Shown: positions 22,455 through 33,819, counted from the first letter of the stretch. The stretch: 64,000 nt of DNA from Fulvia fulva (GCF_020509005.1 NC_063018.1:558001-622000); one strand, 5' to 3'. Numbers and translations are program-made. Notes: generated by a model not told the origin, from the sequence alone.

Positions 22455-25227
22455 ATGGAGGCCGCTGTGAAATCAAGCAATAACAGCAACAGGCTCTTCC
22501 ACAAGATTGGCAAGCGTCTTCGTCCTACGAGATCCGGGGAGCTTCTATCTGGCGTTCCAACGCCCACAGCCGATGACAGTCCAGTTTCGCCCGCGCTGAA
22601 AGACTTACCAGCTTATACACCAGTGCCAGTTCCAGAAAGAAAATCAAGTGCTAAGCGGGAAGCCACGGACCCAGAACAGCAGACTCAACCGCTTGTTCCA
22701 CGTTCAGATAATCCCAACGACAGGCCTTTCAGACACAACTTCAGCTCTCAAGACGCAGACGACATTTCACTGGGTCTGTCAGGCTTCGACGACGATCTAC
22801 TGAGACCAGCGTCTCCCGTCTCGCCCATGGGTCCCCGCGCAGCGCCAGGCACTGCAATGACTGAAGATAGCGTCACACTTCCGCACAGGGGAGGTTATGG
22901 TGTTCAACACGCTCTTTTCCCTCGGCCAACTATCACCCCCTACCCGGACAGCCACAATGTTATCAGACAGCCCACGCCGGTGCAAGAACATCAACAGCCA
23001 CGAGGACGAACCAGGAATCAAGCTCTACAGCCACCGGCACCGGTGTCAAAACCTCCAACCCCTGCTCCTTCTTCTTCTTCTCCCAAATCTTCGTCTGCCA
23101 AGGATTCAATGGACGAGTCTTATCAACACCTGGCGCCCAAAGTCCTCTCACCCCCAGAGTCGATCAAAGACTACGCAGGCCCCGAGAAACTGGGCTCTGC
23201 CGCCCTAGCACAGCTGCAGGTTCCTTCTGCAGATAAGAGTGACTGTCTCGAGACGGAGCTGAGTTACGAAGATGATCCCAACTCCTGGGACATCATCAAG
23301 CCCAATCAGAGATCTGAGCAGCAATGGGACAAAGATCTTTACTCTCTTGAGAAGCGCGCAGAGCAGTTGTACAGCGCAGAACATTTGCATCTGATACTTG
23401 AGGTAAGTTGGTCAAAGTGTACGCAACTACTGAGCGTATGACTGACATTTATCAGGACGCCGATTTCCACGCCAAGTTTGCAGCATTCCTCCACAAATAT
23501 CGACCGTGGAGAGCACCACTGCTGTCATACTATCTCGATGCCTGCAAAGCCTTGAAAGCACTCCAATACACCAATGCACTGACCGAAATGCTTGCGAAAC
23601 GAACGACTGTATACGGCAACACATTCCAGCCACCGATCACACCTCCTGGTACCGCAGCCAACAACCAGCTCAAGGATGCAGCTCAGCGCGCTTTCGATGC
23701 ACTTCTCAGCGAGGATCTTCACTGGTATATTGCACACACGTACATCGGCATAGTGTGCTCAGTCATGCGAAGTCGTGTCACCGGGAATCTTCCAGCGCCA
23801 CTCCGCGAAGCAAGTCATGGCCTCGCAGAAGTGTTCTGTATCACTGATCCAACACGCAGGGACAACCCGATCGTGCTTGCTTCTCCAGCATTCACTCGTC
23901 ACTCTGGCTGTAACATGGACTACATTCTTGGCCGAAATTGTCGATTCATGCAGGGTCCAGGATCAACAGTGGACTCGTGTCGACGTTTTGCGGTGTCGAT
24001 GGAGAAAGGGGTTGATCACTCTGAGATCTTCGTGAACTATAGACGAGATGGCAGCCCGTTCTTGAGCTTGGTCATGAATGCACTGCTCACAGACAGGTAT
24101 GTTGACCCGAAAGAACGTACAGACGCACAGCCATGACACTGACATCCTCTAGCCATGGTAACATTCGATACTACCTCGGCGCCCAGGTCGACGTATCCGG
24201 CTTGTTGAAGAACTGCACCGGTCTAGACAGTCTGACCCGACTAGTTGAGAAACAAGCCGTCGAAGCTCGCACAGGCAACGACCGACGTACCGGTAAAAGC
24301 GCAGATGAAGCCATGAGGCAATTAAGCCAGATGCTCAACGGTAATGAACTTGACATCGTCAGCGAGCATGGTGGGCTTTTGCAGAAAGACAGCAAGCTGC
24401 GTGACATCCAGGAGCAGAAGACCGCCACCCTCCAGCACGCAAACACTGGCAGACTGCCAAGCGGACCGCCTCGTGTGCTCATCGCCGACGGCTCATCCTC
24501 TGATGAGTCGGACCGCGAACCCGAGGAGCCTGAGATTGAGCAGTTCCCGATACCCGTGGAGCGTCTTGACGCAGGCCTTCCTGCACCTGAAATTAACCTC
24601 TCAGGCGTGTACAAATACGTAAGTCTCACACTCGCCGCTCACTACCTCATACTGACTCGACCAGTACCTCCTCGTCCGCCCAGCACCATCCCTCCGCGTC
24701 CTCTTCGCATCCCCAACCCTCCGCTTCCCTGGCGTAATCCAATCCCACTTCCTGCACCGCATCGGCAGCTCCAAGATGCGAAACTCCCTCAACGGCGCGT
24801 TCCAAGAAGCAAAAGTCATCACCGCCAAGGTCAAATGGCTCAAGTCTCCCAAGCAGGACGGCGATAACGAGACCGGTGATCTACACGGACCCACCGAAAC
24901 CAGATGGATCCATTGCACGCCGCTGATGCATCATACTGTAAGTCGTCCTTCCTCCATCTTAGTGAACATCTTTGCTGACGCCGTTAACAGGGCGCCGTCG
25001 GATTATGGATGATCGTCGTCGTCATGCCGAGCGAGAAAGACGAGGACCACCACCACAACCTCAATTCAAAGGCGAGTAGAGGCCTCAACCATCAGACGTC
25101 GTATCAGAGTGAGTCGCAGTCGCAGTCGCAGTCTGGACAGGTACGGCAGGATAGAGTGCCGAGTCGAATGGTGTCGTACCAGAGCGAGGGCAGCTCGAGC
25201 CGGCGAGATGGGATGAAAATGAGATAG
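22455..25227 (+). CDS. RGS-LOV blue-light photoreceptor
   Basis: Fungal RGS-LOV proteins (BcLOV4 type) bind flavin. In light they bind plasma-membrane lipids and carry an RGS domain that acts on G-alpha. Exons are 22455-23402, 23456-24096, 24153-24618, 24665-24937 and 24991-25227 (854 residues). Residues 1-280 are Pro/Ser-rich and disordered. The RGS region is about 290-440 (SAEHLHLILEDADFHAKF, LLSYYLDACKALKAL). The LOV core is about 440-560 with GRNCRFMQGP, whose Cys478 is the photoadduct cysteine, then NYRRDG and YLGAQVDVSG with the usual Gln. The second flavin-contact Asn of the F-x-N position is Ser here (PFLSLV, about residue 520). An acidic-Ser linker and a C-terminal segment (VRPAPSLRVLFASPTLRFPG) follow, as in other RGS-LOV proteins, then a Ser/Gln-rich tail. 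Confidence 0.9.
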
Positions 25228-25558
25228 GGTGGCTTTTTGCGTGTGATGGCTACACAGACAAATTTCCTTGTATGATATGGTGGGAGGAGGTGGTGTGTGT
25301 TACTATGTTCTATACCCCCGAGACGGAGGCTTTTTGTGTATCTTAGCTTATTGCCTATATGCTGATGTAACTTGTAGCTTTGCGAGATCGTTCTGAGTGG
25401 GTGGGCATGTGATGCCAAGGCCGGTGACTTTGCCGCCGTGGCAGATGGCATCAATACAGCGTATCAACCATGTACATGACAATCAAGATCGCCCCTGTAC
25501 TTTCTCCCCATCTGATTGCGCCGGACATCTTCATATACTAGGCAGCCCATCTCTACCT
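25228..25558. other. Convergent 3' intergenic region
   Basis: This lies between the stop of RGS-LOV (plus strand) and the stop of the TBC gene (minus strand). It should hold both 3' UTRs. No further feature is seen. Confidence 0.4.
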
Positions 25559-28081
25559 TCAACCTATAAACGTCTTCGAAGTCCTCACCTTAAACCGCCC
25601 CCTCAACTTCTGTAACGTGCCCTCGTCCGTAGCAGCATTGATCCCCTCCTTCACCATACGCCTTCTCTCTGCCCTCCGTCTCTCCACAAGACCTTGACTA
25701 ACACCGCCAAACCCACCCCGCCTCTTAAAGCATAGATCCATCAACCCGTTGATATCAAGCATGCTGCGTGGTATCGTCTGCACAACCTGGAACACCTCCA
25801 TGGGATCCGTCACTTTCAAGATCTGGGGTTCGCCGAACTTGAAGATGGCCAAGGCGATGCGGAAGAGCGTCTTACTTCCTTCGAAAAACAGACAGTCCCA
25901 TACTCGGAGGACGCTCTCGATGGGCAGTGTGCCGACGAAGAGCGACATGAACCATGCTGTGGTAGCCAGACTCACAGTTGGCAGTCGTAATGCGCCACCG
26001 ATTGGGTTTAGTGCTGCGCCAACGCCCATGCCGCCTTGGTCGTCAAGCTTAGCCCAGACTCCGGTTAGTGAGTCTTTGACACACGACATGAGCACAGCGA
26101 TGTCGATGTTCGCGCCTTCGAGCGCTATACCGTGGGTGCCAGGCAGATGCAGAGACGTGACAATGTTGAGCAGCACAAAGGCCTTTTCCTCGTCTTCGTC
26201 GAGAAATAGTAAGAGCAAGCCAGCGATGAAGTTCAAGGATTGGCAGTAGCCGATTTGCGGGTTGTGTACCGCGAACGCTTGTAGCAGTCGTCGTAACGCC
26301 TTGAGAATTGGAGTTTCGAGTTCCTTCGTCTGTCGTTTCGTCTTCTTATCGTCGCCACCCCCAGCACCCGCCTGTGCATCGTGTAAACTGGACGGATCGG
26401 GCTTGAACCGGATGTTGTCCGGAAATGTGCGATTGAGATCCCGCTCAATATGTTCGCGATCATTGTCGCTTAGCTCGCCTTCTTCCACTCTTACTAACAG
26501 CTCGGCATACAGTCCCGGTTCTTTCGCCAGCTTTCCAGGCCCTCCAGCATACCAGAACCATGCGGCACCACGAAACTCCGGCGGAATACCTTTCCGTACA
26601 TAGCGCTTGATCTTGTCGCCCTTTGCTGGGAATCTCTGCGCAGGTGAAGTAGCCAGTCCGAACGAGTCCAGCAACGCATGCCACTTCTTTGACCGCCTCT
26701 CTATGTGCTTTGTGTATGTTCTATCCCAGGCGTCGTATTGCTCCAGAGTAACATGATGCGTCACTTTTTTAAAGCCGTACCTGTCGCGAGGCACGGCGTC
26801 CGATGCAGGCGCCAGTCCTGGAGTCGGTGGCGCAACATGTTCATTGCTCACAATCTGCGTAGACGTCCTTCCTTCTGGTGAATCTTGCGTAGGCGCTGTC
26901 AAACTCGGGCTTGGACTGGTTCCAGGTTTCGTCGTCCGAGGTACATTCAAAATCAGCACACTCGCACTTTGACTTCGCCGATGCGCAGCATTCGGTCGCC
27001 TCTTTGTGGGTGAAGTAGTGGGTGAAGTCGGCTGAGAGGTCACCTGCGACAGCTGCGAAGGTGGCAGCACTTGTGGCTGAGAGACCGGTCTCTCGAGCTG
27101 CAGTGACCGAATAGAGTGTACTTCCGGGGTTAGTCTGCCTGACGGATCCACTGCTCGTATTGATCTGATGTCAAGGCTGTTCTTTGCGCTGCCAGGCACA
27201 CTCGAGAAGCCAGTCTCGTACATGCCCATGATGTCCTCGACGTCCGAGTAGTCGTTGCCTTCGTCGTAGTCCTCTCTCGTCACCTTCACGAAGGAGTCGG
27301 GTAGTGAGCTCACACTCGTCCGTGTAGTGTTGACACTGCTTGACGGCCCAACGCTGGAATGATTCGTCAGAGCACTCTTGAAAGAGTCTCTGACCTCGTC
27401 ACTCATCGGTATCCTCGGCTTGCCCGTGAAGCTATCCGGCGTTAGCCTGCCGTTCGGATCCCCGTGCTTGCTTGATATTCGTGACTTGAGGCTTCGCAGT
27501 CCGTTGCCAACACTTCTGCTGCCCTTCAATGTCGTGCTCTTCTCGTTGGGCGACGTCTGTGGTACTCGTTCACTAGACGGTCGTTGTTGTAACGGACTTG
27601 GCGGTGGTCGGTTCGCCTCTCGCTCGTAGTATGTCGTGTCCCTCAAGTGTGCATGCTGCAGCACCGTCTGGTTCTCCAGCACGCCGGCTGCCTTTGGATG
27701 TTGTCTTCTCGGTTCCCGCCCGGCAAACGCATGCTCTGAGCTAGCTTGCACGTCAAGCACAGATGGCACCGGCGGCTGGACTGGCACTGGGTGGAAGCCT
27801 CTCACGCGGCGCTGGTGCTGGTGCTGGGTGGGTGCAAAGAGCGGCTGGGGTGCGCTGCCTTTGCGGCTCTGCAGGCGGCCATGGGCGGATGCTTTGCGCA
27901 GTGGGAGGTGCGGTTCGGGCGCAGGTAAATCTCGCGGCGTCTCAACGCTCGGCCGGCGGGTGGAGCGTGAGGCTGATTTGCTTCTGGTGACAGTCGAGGT
28001 ATCCATGGCTTCTTTGATGGCCTCGGCAACGCTCAACCTGTCCTCGCGACGCCATCCACGCTGCTGCTCTGCTATATGCAT
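25559..28081 (-). CDS. TBC-domain Rab GTPase-activating protein
   Basis: An 840-residue single-exon protein that stimulates GTP hydrolysis by a Rab GTPase in membrane traffic; which Rab is unknown. ATG 28081 (MHIAEQQRGWRREDR) was chosen as the first ATG after a repetitive leader. The open frame continues upstream to 28249 but through low-complexity sequence. Residues 1-430 are Ser/Pro-rich and disordered. The TBC domain spans about 500-790. It begins GIPPEFRGAAWFWYAGG, has the Arg finger in IERDLNRTFPDN (about 552) and the Gln finger in GYCQSLNFIAG (about 614), and ends with RVWDCLFFEG and an Arg-rich tail. Both catalytic fingers are intact, so an active GAP is expected. Confidence 0.88.
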   Translation of the reverse strand: MHIAEQQRGWRREDRLSVAEAIKEAMDTSTVTRSKSASRSTRRPSVETPRDLPAPEPHLPLRKASAHGRLQSRKGSAPQPLFAPTQHQHQRRVRGFHPVPVQPPVPSVLDVQASSEHAFAGREPRRQHPKAAGVLENQTVLQHAHLRDTTYYEREANRPPPSPLQQRPSSERVPQTSPNEKSTTLKGSRSVGNGLRSLKSRISSKHGDPNGRLTPDSFTGKPRIPMSDEVRDSFKSALTNHSSVGPSSSVNTTRTSVSSLPDSFVKVTREDYDEGNDYSDVEDIMGMYETGFSSVPGSAKNSLDIRSIRAVDPSGRLTPEVHSIRSLQLERPVSQPQVLPPSQLSQVTSQPTSPTTSPTKRRPNAAHRRSQSASVLILNVPRTTKPGTSPSPSLTAPTQDSPEGRTSTQIVSNEHVAPPTPGLAPASDAVPRDRYGFKKVTHHVTLEQYDAWDRTYTKHIERRSKKWHALLDSFGLATSPAQRFPAKGDKIKRYVRKGIPPEFRGAAWFWYAGGPGKLAKEPGLYAELLVRVEEGELSDNDREHIERDLNRTFPDNIRFKPDPSSLHDAQAGAGGGDDKKTKRQTKELETPILKALRRLLQAFAVHNPQIGYCQSLNFIAGLLLLFLDEDEEKAFVLLNIVTSLHLPGTHGIALEGANIDIAVLMSCVKDSLTGVWAKLDDQGGMGVGAALNPIGGALRLPTVSLATTAWFMSLFVGTLPIESVLRVWDCLFFEGSKTLFRIALAIFKFGEPQILKVTDPMEVFQVVQTIPRSMLDINGLMDLCFKRRGGFGGVSQGLVERRRAERRRMVKEGINAATDEGTLQKLRGRFKVRTSKTFIG

Positions 28082-28095
28082 TTGCGGGCAAGTTA

Positions 28096-28125
28096 GCAGA
28101 GCAGCGCAGAGCAGCGCAGAGCAGC
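28096..28125. repeat. Three tandem copies of a 10-mer
   Basis: GCAGAGCAGC is repeated three times without gaps immediately upstream of the chosen TBC start codon, probably within its 5' leader. Such short repeats mutate by slippage; no function is inferred. Confidence 0.7.
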
Positions 28126-29114
28126 AGCTGCCGCGAGCTTGGAGCTGCGTGTGGTACGTGTGTGCTGCAGAAAGATACAATACCGCCGAAGCGCTATTGC
28201 CTGCGGTGGAACGTGGAACGTGGATCGACGCAGGCCGCGGTGATGTCAACGAGGATGCGCGCCTCGACTACGAGGTACCTCTCATTTCGTGCTGCTGCGT
28301 GATGATGCTCCCAAGGACGTCCTCTGCTTGTCTGCACCTCGAATCTCCCTTAGTCATGTCGCACTCATCAATCTGCCGCGACCTGTCCGTCTTCCTGGTC
28401 GAGTAATCTTAGCACTGCAGCCGTGCGACGGTGCAGTGTCAGCGAGGCCCGTCGTATCGTGATGACCCGATGCGATGCGAATGTCAACAAACAACGACGG
28501 GACAACGTGTTTGTTGTGTTTCTACACGTTGGCCTGCGCTCTGCAGGGGATCTGCCCAGTTCTTTGGGCATGGAGCAAGTCAAACCGTCCGAACTGGTTG
28601 TTTCCCATGGTAGCGAGGCGATCATCATCGGCGAGTGGTCCGGCTGTTCCATTACCGAGAGTGGTAAAGCGTGCGTCTGGCGTCAACCTAGCCCCTGCGC
28701 GCAGGCATAATATGGTATACATGTAACTGATCTACTTGAAGGACGGCATGATGTCCAGATCTGCGCAGCTGATGCAACAGCGAGTGATCCGAACGCCATC
28801 ATAAACTCGCGTCGTGCATTGCTACATCACTTTGAGAGACCGGAGGTGCTAGACTTGGGCTGCAATCCGTAATTCCGCAGCATGGACGGATGCAGTCTCA
28901 AAAAGTCGTATTCATTGATTTTCAGTCTGCCGTCCTTCTATCCGGCGCCGGACGCCATCGCTATGCTGTCGTAGAACTCAATATGCAGCGCTTTGCGCGC
29001 GTCTTCATGTAAGCAGGCATGCAGCCACAATTTCGCAGCGCAGCCAGTATGTCGTATGTCGTATGTCTTGAAGCGCTCGCGCACTCCAGCCTCATCTATC
29101 ATCCACGTCTTCCC
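28126..29114. other. Intergenic, no gene seen
   Basis: About 1 kb between the 5' side of the TBC gene and the 3' end of the ubiquitin-conjugating enzyme gene. Only short overlapping ORFs without coding character are present. Confidence 0.4.
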
Positions 29115-29677
29115 TTAATTCGCGTACTTGCTTGTCCACATCTTTGCCTCCTTCTCAAAGCCCTTGAAGTCGTTCTTGTACTGCTCTGCGATGGTGGTCT
29201 CGATGGCGTCGTCCGGCTGCGGCGCTGAGAGAACGGCCTTGACCAACTTCAGAACGTCGGCGATCTTGTTCGGTGGCTTCCACTCTTCTGCCTTCAGCAT
29301 GCCTAGACACATCGCGCCCTTGTCATCGTTGCTAACGTTGGGGTGGTAGATCTTGGTGCGGAAGGCGACGACCGGTGGTTTGAAGGGGTACTCTTTAGGT
29401 AGTGTGACTTGAATGTGGAAGCGGCCACCCTGTTGTCACATGTTAGGTATGTGCGAGGGTGAGGGGGAGCAATCGACTTACAACATAGACAGAATCGGCG
29501 GGACCCTCCATGTAGACGTTCCAGATGTTCATGTCGCTCTCGTTCGGCTCGATGGTGCATCCTGGTAGAGGGTTCGCGGCATTCTCTTGTAGCTCCTGCG
29601 CAAGTGTTAGTCCCAACCATCTGAAGAATAGCTCCTCCGAGGGGTCGCACCTTCTGCAAGCGTTTGTTGGAGGACAT
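29115..29677 (-). CDS. Ubiquitin-conjugating enzyme E2
   Basis: A 151-residue E2 that receives activated ubiquitin on a Cys thioester and passes it to substrates or E3 ligases. Exons are 29677-29651, 29595-29482 and 29429-29115. Intron 1 has a GACTAAC branch, and both introns lie between codons. The UBC fold is complete: MSSNKRLQKELQENAANP helix, FHIQVTLPKEYPFKPP, the HPN motif at residues 76-78 and catalytic Cys88 in GAMCLGML. The C-terminal helices are IADVLKLVKAVLSAPQPDDA and FEKEAKMWTSKYA. Length and motifs fit a small single-domain E2; the exact paralogue is not assigned. Confidence 0.9.
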
Positions 29678-30239
29678 TGTGTCAGGCGTATAGCGGCGCT
29701 TGTAGTGGTCGAGGGTATGTCTATATTATGTACACGTCGCAAGCCGTTCCAAAGAGTGGTGGTGAGATCGAGAGTGAGGTCGAAAGGCCGTATGAGTTTC
29801 AGTGACGCAATGAGGTCAACCTTGGTGAATATTTAGCCGACATTGGCCGAAACAGGAACGGCAGCGTCGGCAGGTACCCATAGAACTAGCGGCCAAAATC
29901 AAATCAATAGTTAATTCAAGAACTTGTTTCGCCATCTCATTCGATAACACAACAGGGCGACCCCATTGCACAGCCCCACAATGGAAGTGTCCACGTGAGC
30001 TCGTGTTTTGGCTGGGGTATAAATACGCAAAGCCCACGCGCATTCTCTTCTGCTCGTCACGGCTGCAGTCAACACCCACAAGGCCGCGTGCACTTCGTCG
30101 TTCGAAGCGTCGCGACTCTTGTCCATGCAACGCGCGTCGATCCTTTAACCACCTCACCCTCACCTCCTACTCGAAACGCTCATTTATCGCCACCATCCAT
30201 CACTCGTTTGGGAAGCGAATCGTCGAGATAGTCCTCACC
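29678..30239. other. Divergent promoter region
   Basis: This lies between the leftward E2 gene and the rightward BTB gene and probably contains both promoters. A TATA-like TATAAATA occurs near 30017 in the leader of the BTB gene. No other feature is seen. Confidence 0.4.
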
Positions 30240-31124
30240 ATGTTCAAGCGATCCTTCATCTCGAAGGGCGACCGCGCCGGCAAGGCGAGGAAGATATCGA
30301 AGCGATCCTTCAGAGATGACGCGAAACAGAGGCTACGCGAGCAGTTGAACAACGCCAGTCCCGACACGTCGCCTTCGATAGGCAGCATGTGTTCACCCAA
30401 GCTCAACTCTGCCATCGTTACGATAGCAGTTGGCAAGGATCGGCGTCTGTTTGCCGCGCACGAAGATGTGCTCTCGAAATCGCCTTGGTTCGCCGAGGCG
30501 TGCCGTGCACAATTCTTCGAGTCTCCTGGCCAGCGAGTCATTTCTCTACCAGACGAGGAGCCGGAGATCATGTCAGCAGTTCTCGAATACCTTTACAAGG
30601 GCGACTACTATCCGCGCCTTCTTCACGATCGCAAGCGGAACACGTGGGCGCTCGAGGATTGCAATGATCTGACAACCTCTACGTCCATGTCTCCCCGCGT
30701 GGATGCCGAAAAGAAAATCGGCAGCCTCAACGAGATCGCCTCAGTCTATCATCACGGCGTAGGTGACTACATCCTCCGGGATACTGTCGTCTACTGCACT
30801 GCTCTGAAACTTCAACTCCCGGAACTGCAGCGTCTTGCTCTTCGCAAGCAGGGTTTGCAGTCTGGTATTGACGTGGCCACCATCCTGCGCAGTGCACGTT
30901 TTGCATATGCAAACACGCCGCCCAGCGACTCGCGCCTCCGCGCCCACTACCTCGCACTCATCATCCGCAGCCGCAAGACCTTCAAGCGTAGCGGAACGAT
31001 GCAGATGGAGATGGAAAAGGGCGGCACACAAATGTTCTTTGACTTGTTCGTCGCCATGTGCAATCACATTGACGATGTCGTGGAGCTTGGGCAAGTCTCG
31101 CCTTCTCATAAATCATATCGCTGA
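30240..31124 (+). CDS. BTB/POZ-domain protein
   Basis: About 294 residues. ATG 30240 follows a CACC context and starts MFKRSFISKGDRAGKARK, a basic leader; upstream in-frame codons belong to the 5' leader. The BTB domain is at about residues 55-135: a strand SAIVTIAVGKDRRLFAAHE, VLSKSPWFAEACRAQF, VISLPDEEPEIMSAVLEYLYKGDY. This is the pattern of fungal BTB proteins, which can bind CUL3 or act as scaffolds. The rest is helical with no second domain. The last few codons (QVSPSHKSYR) look unlike the body. A GC- or GT-donor intron near 31090 could instead lead to a small final exon near 31228-31257, so the C-terminus is uncertain. Confidence 0.75.
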   Translation: MFKRSFISKGDRAGKARKISKRSFRDDAKQRLREQLNNASPDTSPSIGSMCSPKLNSAIVTIAVGKDRRLFAAHEDVLSKSPWFAEACRAQFFESPGQRVISLPDEEPEIMSAVLEYLYKGDYYPRLLHDRKRNTWALEDCNDLTTSTSMSPRVDAEKKIGSLNEIASVYHHGVGDYILRDTVVYCTALKLQLPELQRLALRKQGLQSGIDVATILRSARFAYANTPPSDSRLRAHYLALIIRSRKTFKRSGTMQMEMEKGGTQMFFDLFVAMCNHIDDVVELGQVSPSHKSYR

Positions 31125-32149
31125 TATCATCGCCTGCTTAGGTTTCGTAAGGGGACGTGTTGTTGCGGTTGGCATCATCTTGTTCAGGCTGTCAATCGGC
31201 CACATACTAACTCGTTCTACTAACAGCCAAGGTCAATCTCCCGCCCTCAACAAGTGATCGTACACAGCGAACCAACGCTCAAGTCAATGCAGCTCAAAGC
31301 AAGCACAAAACACCAAAAACAGTAACGGACTCACTCACCTCATCTCACAAGCGAAAACGAAATTGCCTGTTCGACGACTCGATCCTTTTCGAAAGATTGC
31401 AACGGGCGTTTGGGCTTCGAGCTGCTCATAGCTCTCACCTCACACGGCGCAGGAGTCTTCGCTTCTCACCGGCATCATTACACCAAGCACAATCTTTTTG
31501 AACTGGACGACATCATCGGATAGCAGCAGGGTAGTTTCACGGCTGTTTGCGAATACAGCAGGAAAGGAGAAGGTTTCATTTGGTTTCGGGGTCTTGGGCA
31601 ATGCGATGGGATTAAGAAGGGACATTCTTTAGTGCGTCGCGGTTCCTTTTGTCTATTCTCCTCTGTTTTTGTTTGTTGTTTGGCACTACACTCACAGAAT
31701 GACTCACCAATTCCGCCGTTGGTTCGGCTAGACCGAGTCGCGGCGAAGCACGCTCTGGGAGCGTGGGAAAACCAGACTGGCACGACGCTGGGTTTGATGT
31801 CTTGTGGAGGGGAATGTTGGATGGTATAGTAGTGTGTAGGTAATGATGTATGGAGACGTCGGCTGCCATGTGTTTGCCTTTCAATGCGTCGAGTTTGTTG
31901 TGATGAGCTGGAGCTTGCTGATCGAGAACCGCTAGGACTTATCTACCGCCGTGACTGCCAGGTGTTCGCAAGGCGCAGAGCCGAATGGGAATGTGAGTCT
32001 GTGAGATGGCGCACGGGCTTTCAGCAGGGATCTGGGCTGGTGCGTTTCAGCTGCGCGTGCGGCGTTTGTTCTTGGATCCATTTTTCACTTCTCTCTCGAG
32101 TTCACACCGCACCACCCACCGCATCACCAATCTGCTCTCGACAACTACC
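31125..32149. other. Intergenic with a weak small ORF
   Basis: A 61-codon minus-strand ORF at 31625-31440 (MSLLNPIALPKTPKPNETFS...) has a proper ATG and coding-like composition but no known relative or second support. Otherwise the stretch holds the promoter of the first F-box gene. Confidence 0.3.
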
Positions 32150-32983
32150 ATGGCCAGCGCATCGTCCGAAAGCGCCCTTGCGAGCGTCATCAATACCGCC
32201 GAACTCCTCGAAAACATCCTTCTACATCTCCCGCCTGCAGATGTCGTGCGAAGTCGCCAGGTGCACAGTATTTGGAAAGAAGCTATTGCTGCCTCACCAG
32301 TCCTCCGTCAGCACATCTTCCTCGACCCGAAGCCCCTGAAGGAGCTCATTTTCTTCGATGGGGAGCCAGGGTCTTTTAGCAGCGGAAGCTGTCGACTATC
32401 CCACAATCTGAAAGACCTCTCGGAGGGCGGTCACCGAGTCATATCGCTCCATCCAGCACTGGAAAAGATCGACGCTGTCGGCCTCAGTTGCTTCGATTCT
32501 ACGCACAAGTCAGTCAGCTTCTCTCTCGACCTGAGGCGACTTTACAAATCAGCTCCCGGCGAGTGGCGTCACATGTCCGCGACGAACCCTCTTGTCCCGC
32601 GCGTCATTGTCGCTGTGGGAGGGGAGCCGGTGTACATCGTTAGCACTAGGGAGGGTGTCACCATGGGCGATCTCTTCGACAAGGTTATGGAGCTTGATGA
32701 TGGGCTGTTGAGGTACTCCACGAGGATTTGGGGAGAGGTGCCGCAATGCGTATCGGATGACAGTGGGTGGGTGATCCAAGCAAGGAAGGCAGCAAGAGCT
32801 GAGAAATACGACTCCTCGAGGACCTCAGAGAACGCTCCGTCAGCTGTGTCGCTTCAGGGTGGTGGCGAATGGGAGGCTTTTGGGGTGGAAGAGTTCGGTG
32901 TCGACGAGTTTGAAGCAGACGAATTCGGAAGCTTTGATCTCGAGGATGATGGCTACTACGATGAGTACACCGAAGGATACTAG
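32150..32983 (+). CDS. F-box protein, local family member 1
   Basis: A 277-residue single-exon protein. ATG 32150 has A at -3. The F-box is at residues 14-55: NTAELLENILLHLPPADVV, then QVHSIWKEAI and VLRQHIFLDPKP. F-box proteins recruit substrates to SCF ubiquitin ligases through Skp1. The conserved C-terminal block of this local family is present as GVTMGDLFDKVMELDDG. The extreme C-terminus is acidic with a short imperfect repeat (VEEFGVDEFEADEFG). No LRR, WD40 or Kelch repeats are present, so the substrate-binding part is unclassified. Confidence 0.8.
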   Translation: MASASSESALASVINTAELLENILLHLPPADVVRSRQVHSIWKEAIAASPVLRQHIFLDPKPLKELIFFDGEPGSFSSGSCRLSHNLKDLSEGGHRVISLHPALEKIDAVGLSCFDSTHKSVSFSLDLRRLYKSAPGEWRHMSATNPLVPRVIVAVGGEPVYIVSTREGVTMGDLFDKVMELDDGLLRYSTRIWGEVPQCVSDDSGWVIQARKAARAEKYDSSRTSENAPSAVSLQGGGEWEAFGVEEFGVDEFEADEFGSFDLEDDGYYDEYTEGY

Positions 32984-33234
32984 ACTGTGGTACTGTTTTG
33001 AGCAGAGAGCGCGAAAGCAGCTTCACGATGGTGTGGCTCGTTGAGTTGGGGCGGGGCAAACATGTGCCGCCAAGCCCGCTTTGCACTTTCTGGCGGCGTG
33101 AGAAAGAGTTCTGCGATCATTCTCGAGTTCCAACAAACAGAGCTAGACACCCCAAACTCATCTCCAACTCACTCCCAACTCACTCTGCAGCAACACACGC
33201 GTCACACCACCCGCAGACCTCGCGACTTCGAACA

Positions 33235-33819
33235 ATGGCGGAGACCAACACCGACAGCGCTTGCGCCAGAGTTCTGGGCACGGTTGAACTTCTCGAGAAC
33301 ATCTTGATCTACTTGCCAACCACCGACGTCGTGCGCTATAGGCGTGTCCACAGCATCTGGCAGGCCGCCATCAACGGTTCGCCTCCACGTCGGCGCCACG
33401 TCTTCCTCGACCCGAGCCCAATCACCCAAATCTTCACACTCAAGAAGACATTCGTTCAGGTTCACCCACTCCTGGCCGACGCTGCGAAGCTTCACTTCGG
33501 TTGCGACTCGATTTCATTTGAGTTCGACATCGACATTGTCAAGCTCTCGACTTTGCCAGGACTCGAGTGGCGCACGATGCTTGCCACAAGCCCGCCAGCA
33601 AGTGAGACCGAGATACTGGTATCCACATACTCAGACGAGGCTCTTCGCGAGATCTGGGTGGAGATCACGATGCCGCCCAGGGGCGGCGTCACTCTGGGCA
33701 GGCTATATGACAGTCTCAGAGAACATGACTCGAGGCCGGTCTCCGCCGAGACATCGGAGGCTGTAGTCGCGTGGGCCCGGGCATGGGCTTTGAAGGTGGC
33801 AGAAGGTTCAGGAGCATGA
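33235..33819 (+). CDS. F-box protein, local family member 2
   Basis: A 194-residue paralogue of the gene at 32150-32983, in the same direction and about 250 bp downstream. ATG 33235 has A at -3. The F-box reads GTVELLENILIYLPTTDVV, then RVHSIWQAAI and RRHVFLDPSP, nearly the same as member 1. The C-terminal family block is GVTLGRLYDSLREHDSR. It lacks the acidic tail of member 1. A recent tandem duplication is the simplest explanation. Substrate unknown. Confidence 0.8.
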   Translation: MAETNTDSACARVLGTVELLENILIYLPTTDVVRYRRVHSIWQAAINGSPPRRRHVFLDPSPITQIFTLKKTFVQVHPLLADAAKLHFGCDSISFEFDIDIVKLSTLPGLEWRTMLATSPPASETEILVSTYSDEALREIWVEITMPPRGGVTLGRLYDSLREHDSRPVSAETSEAVVAWARAWALKVAEGSGA

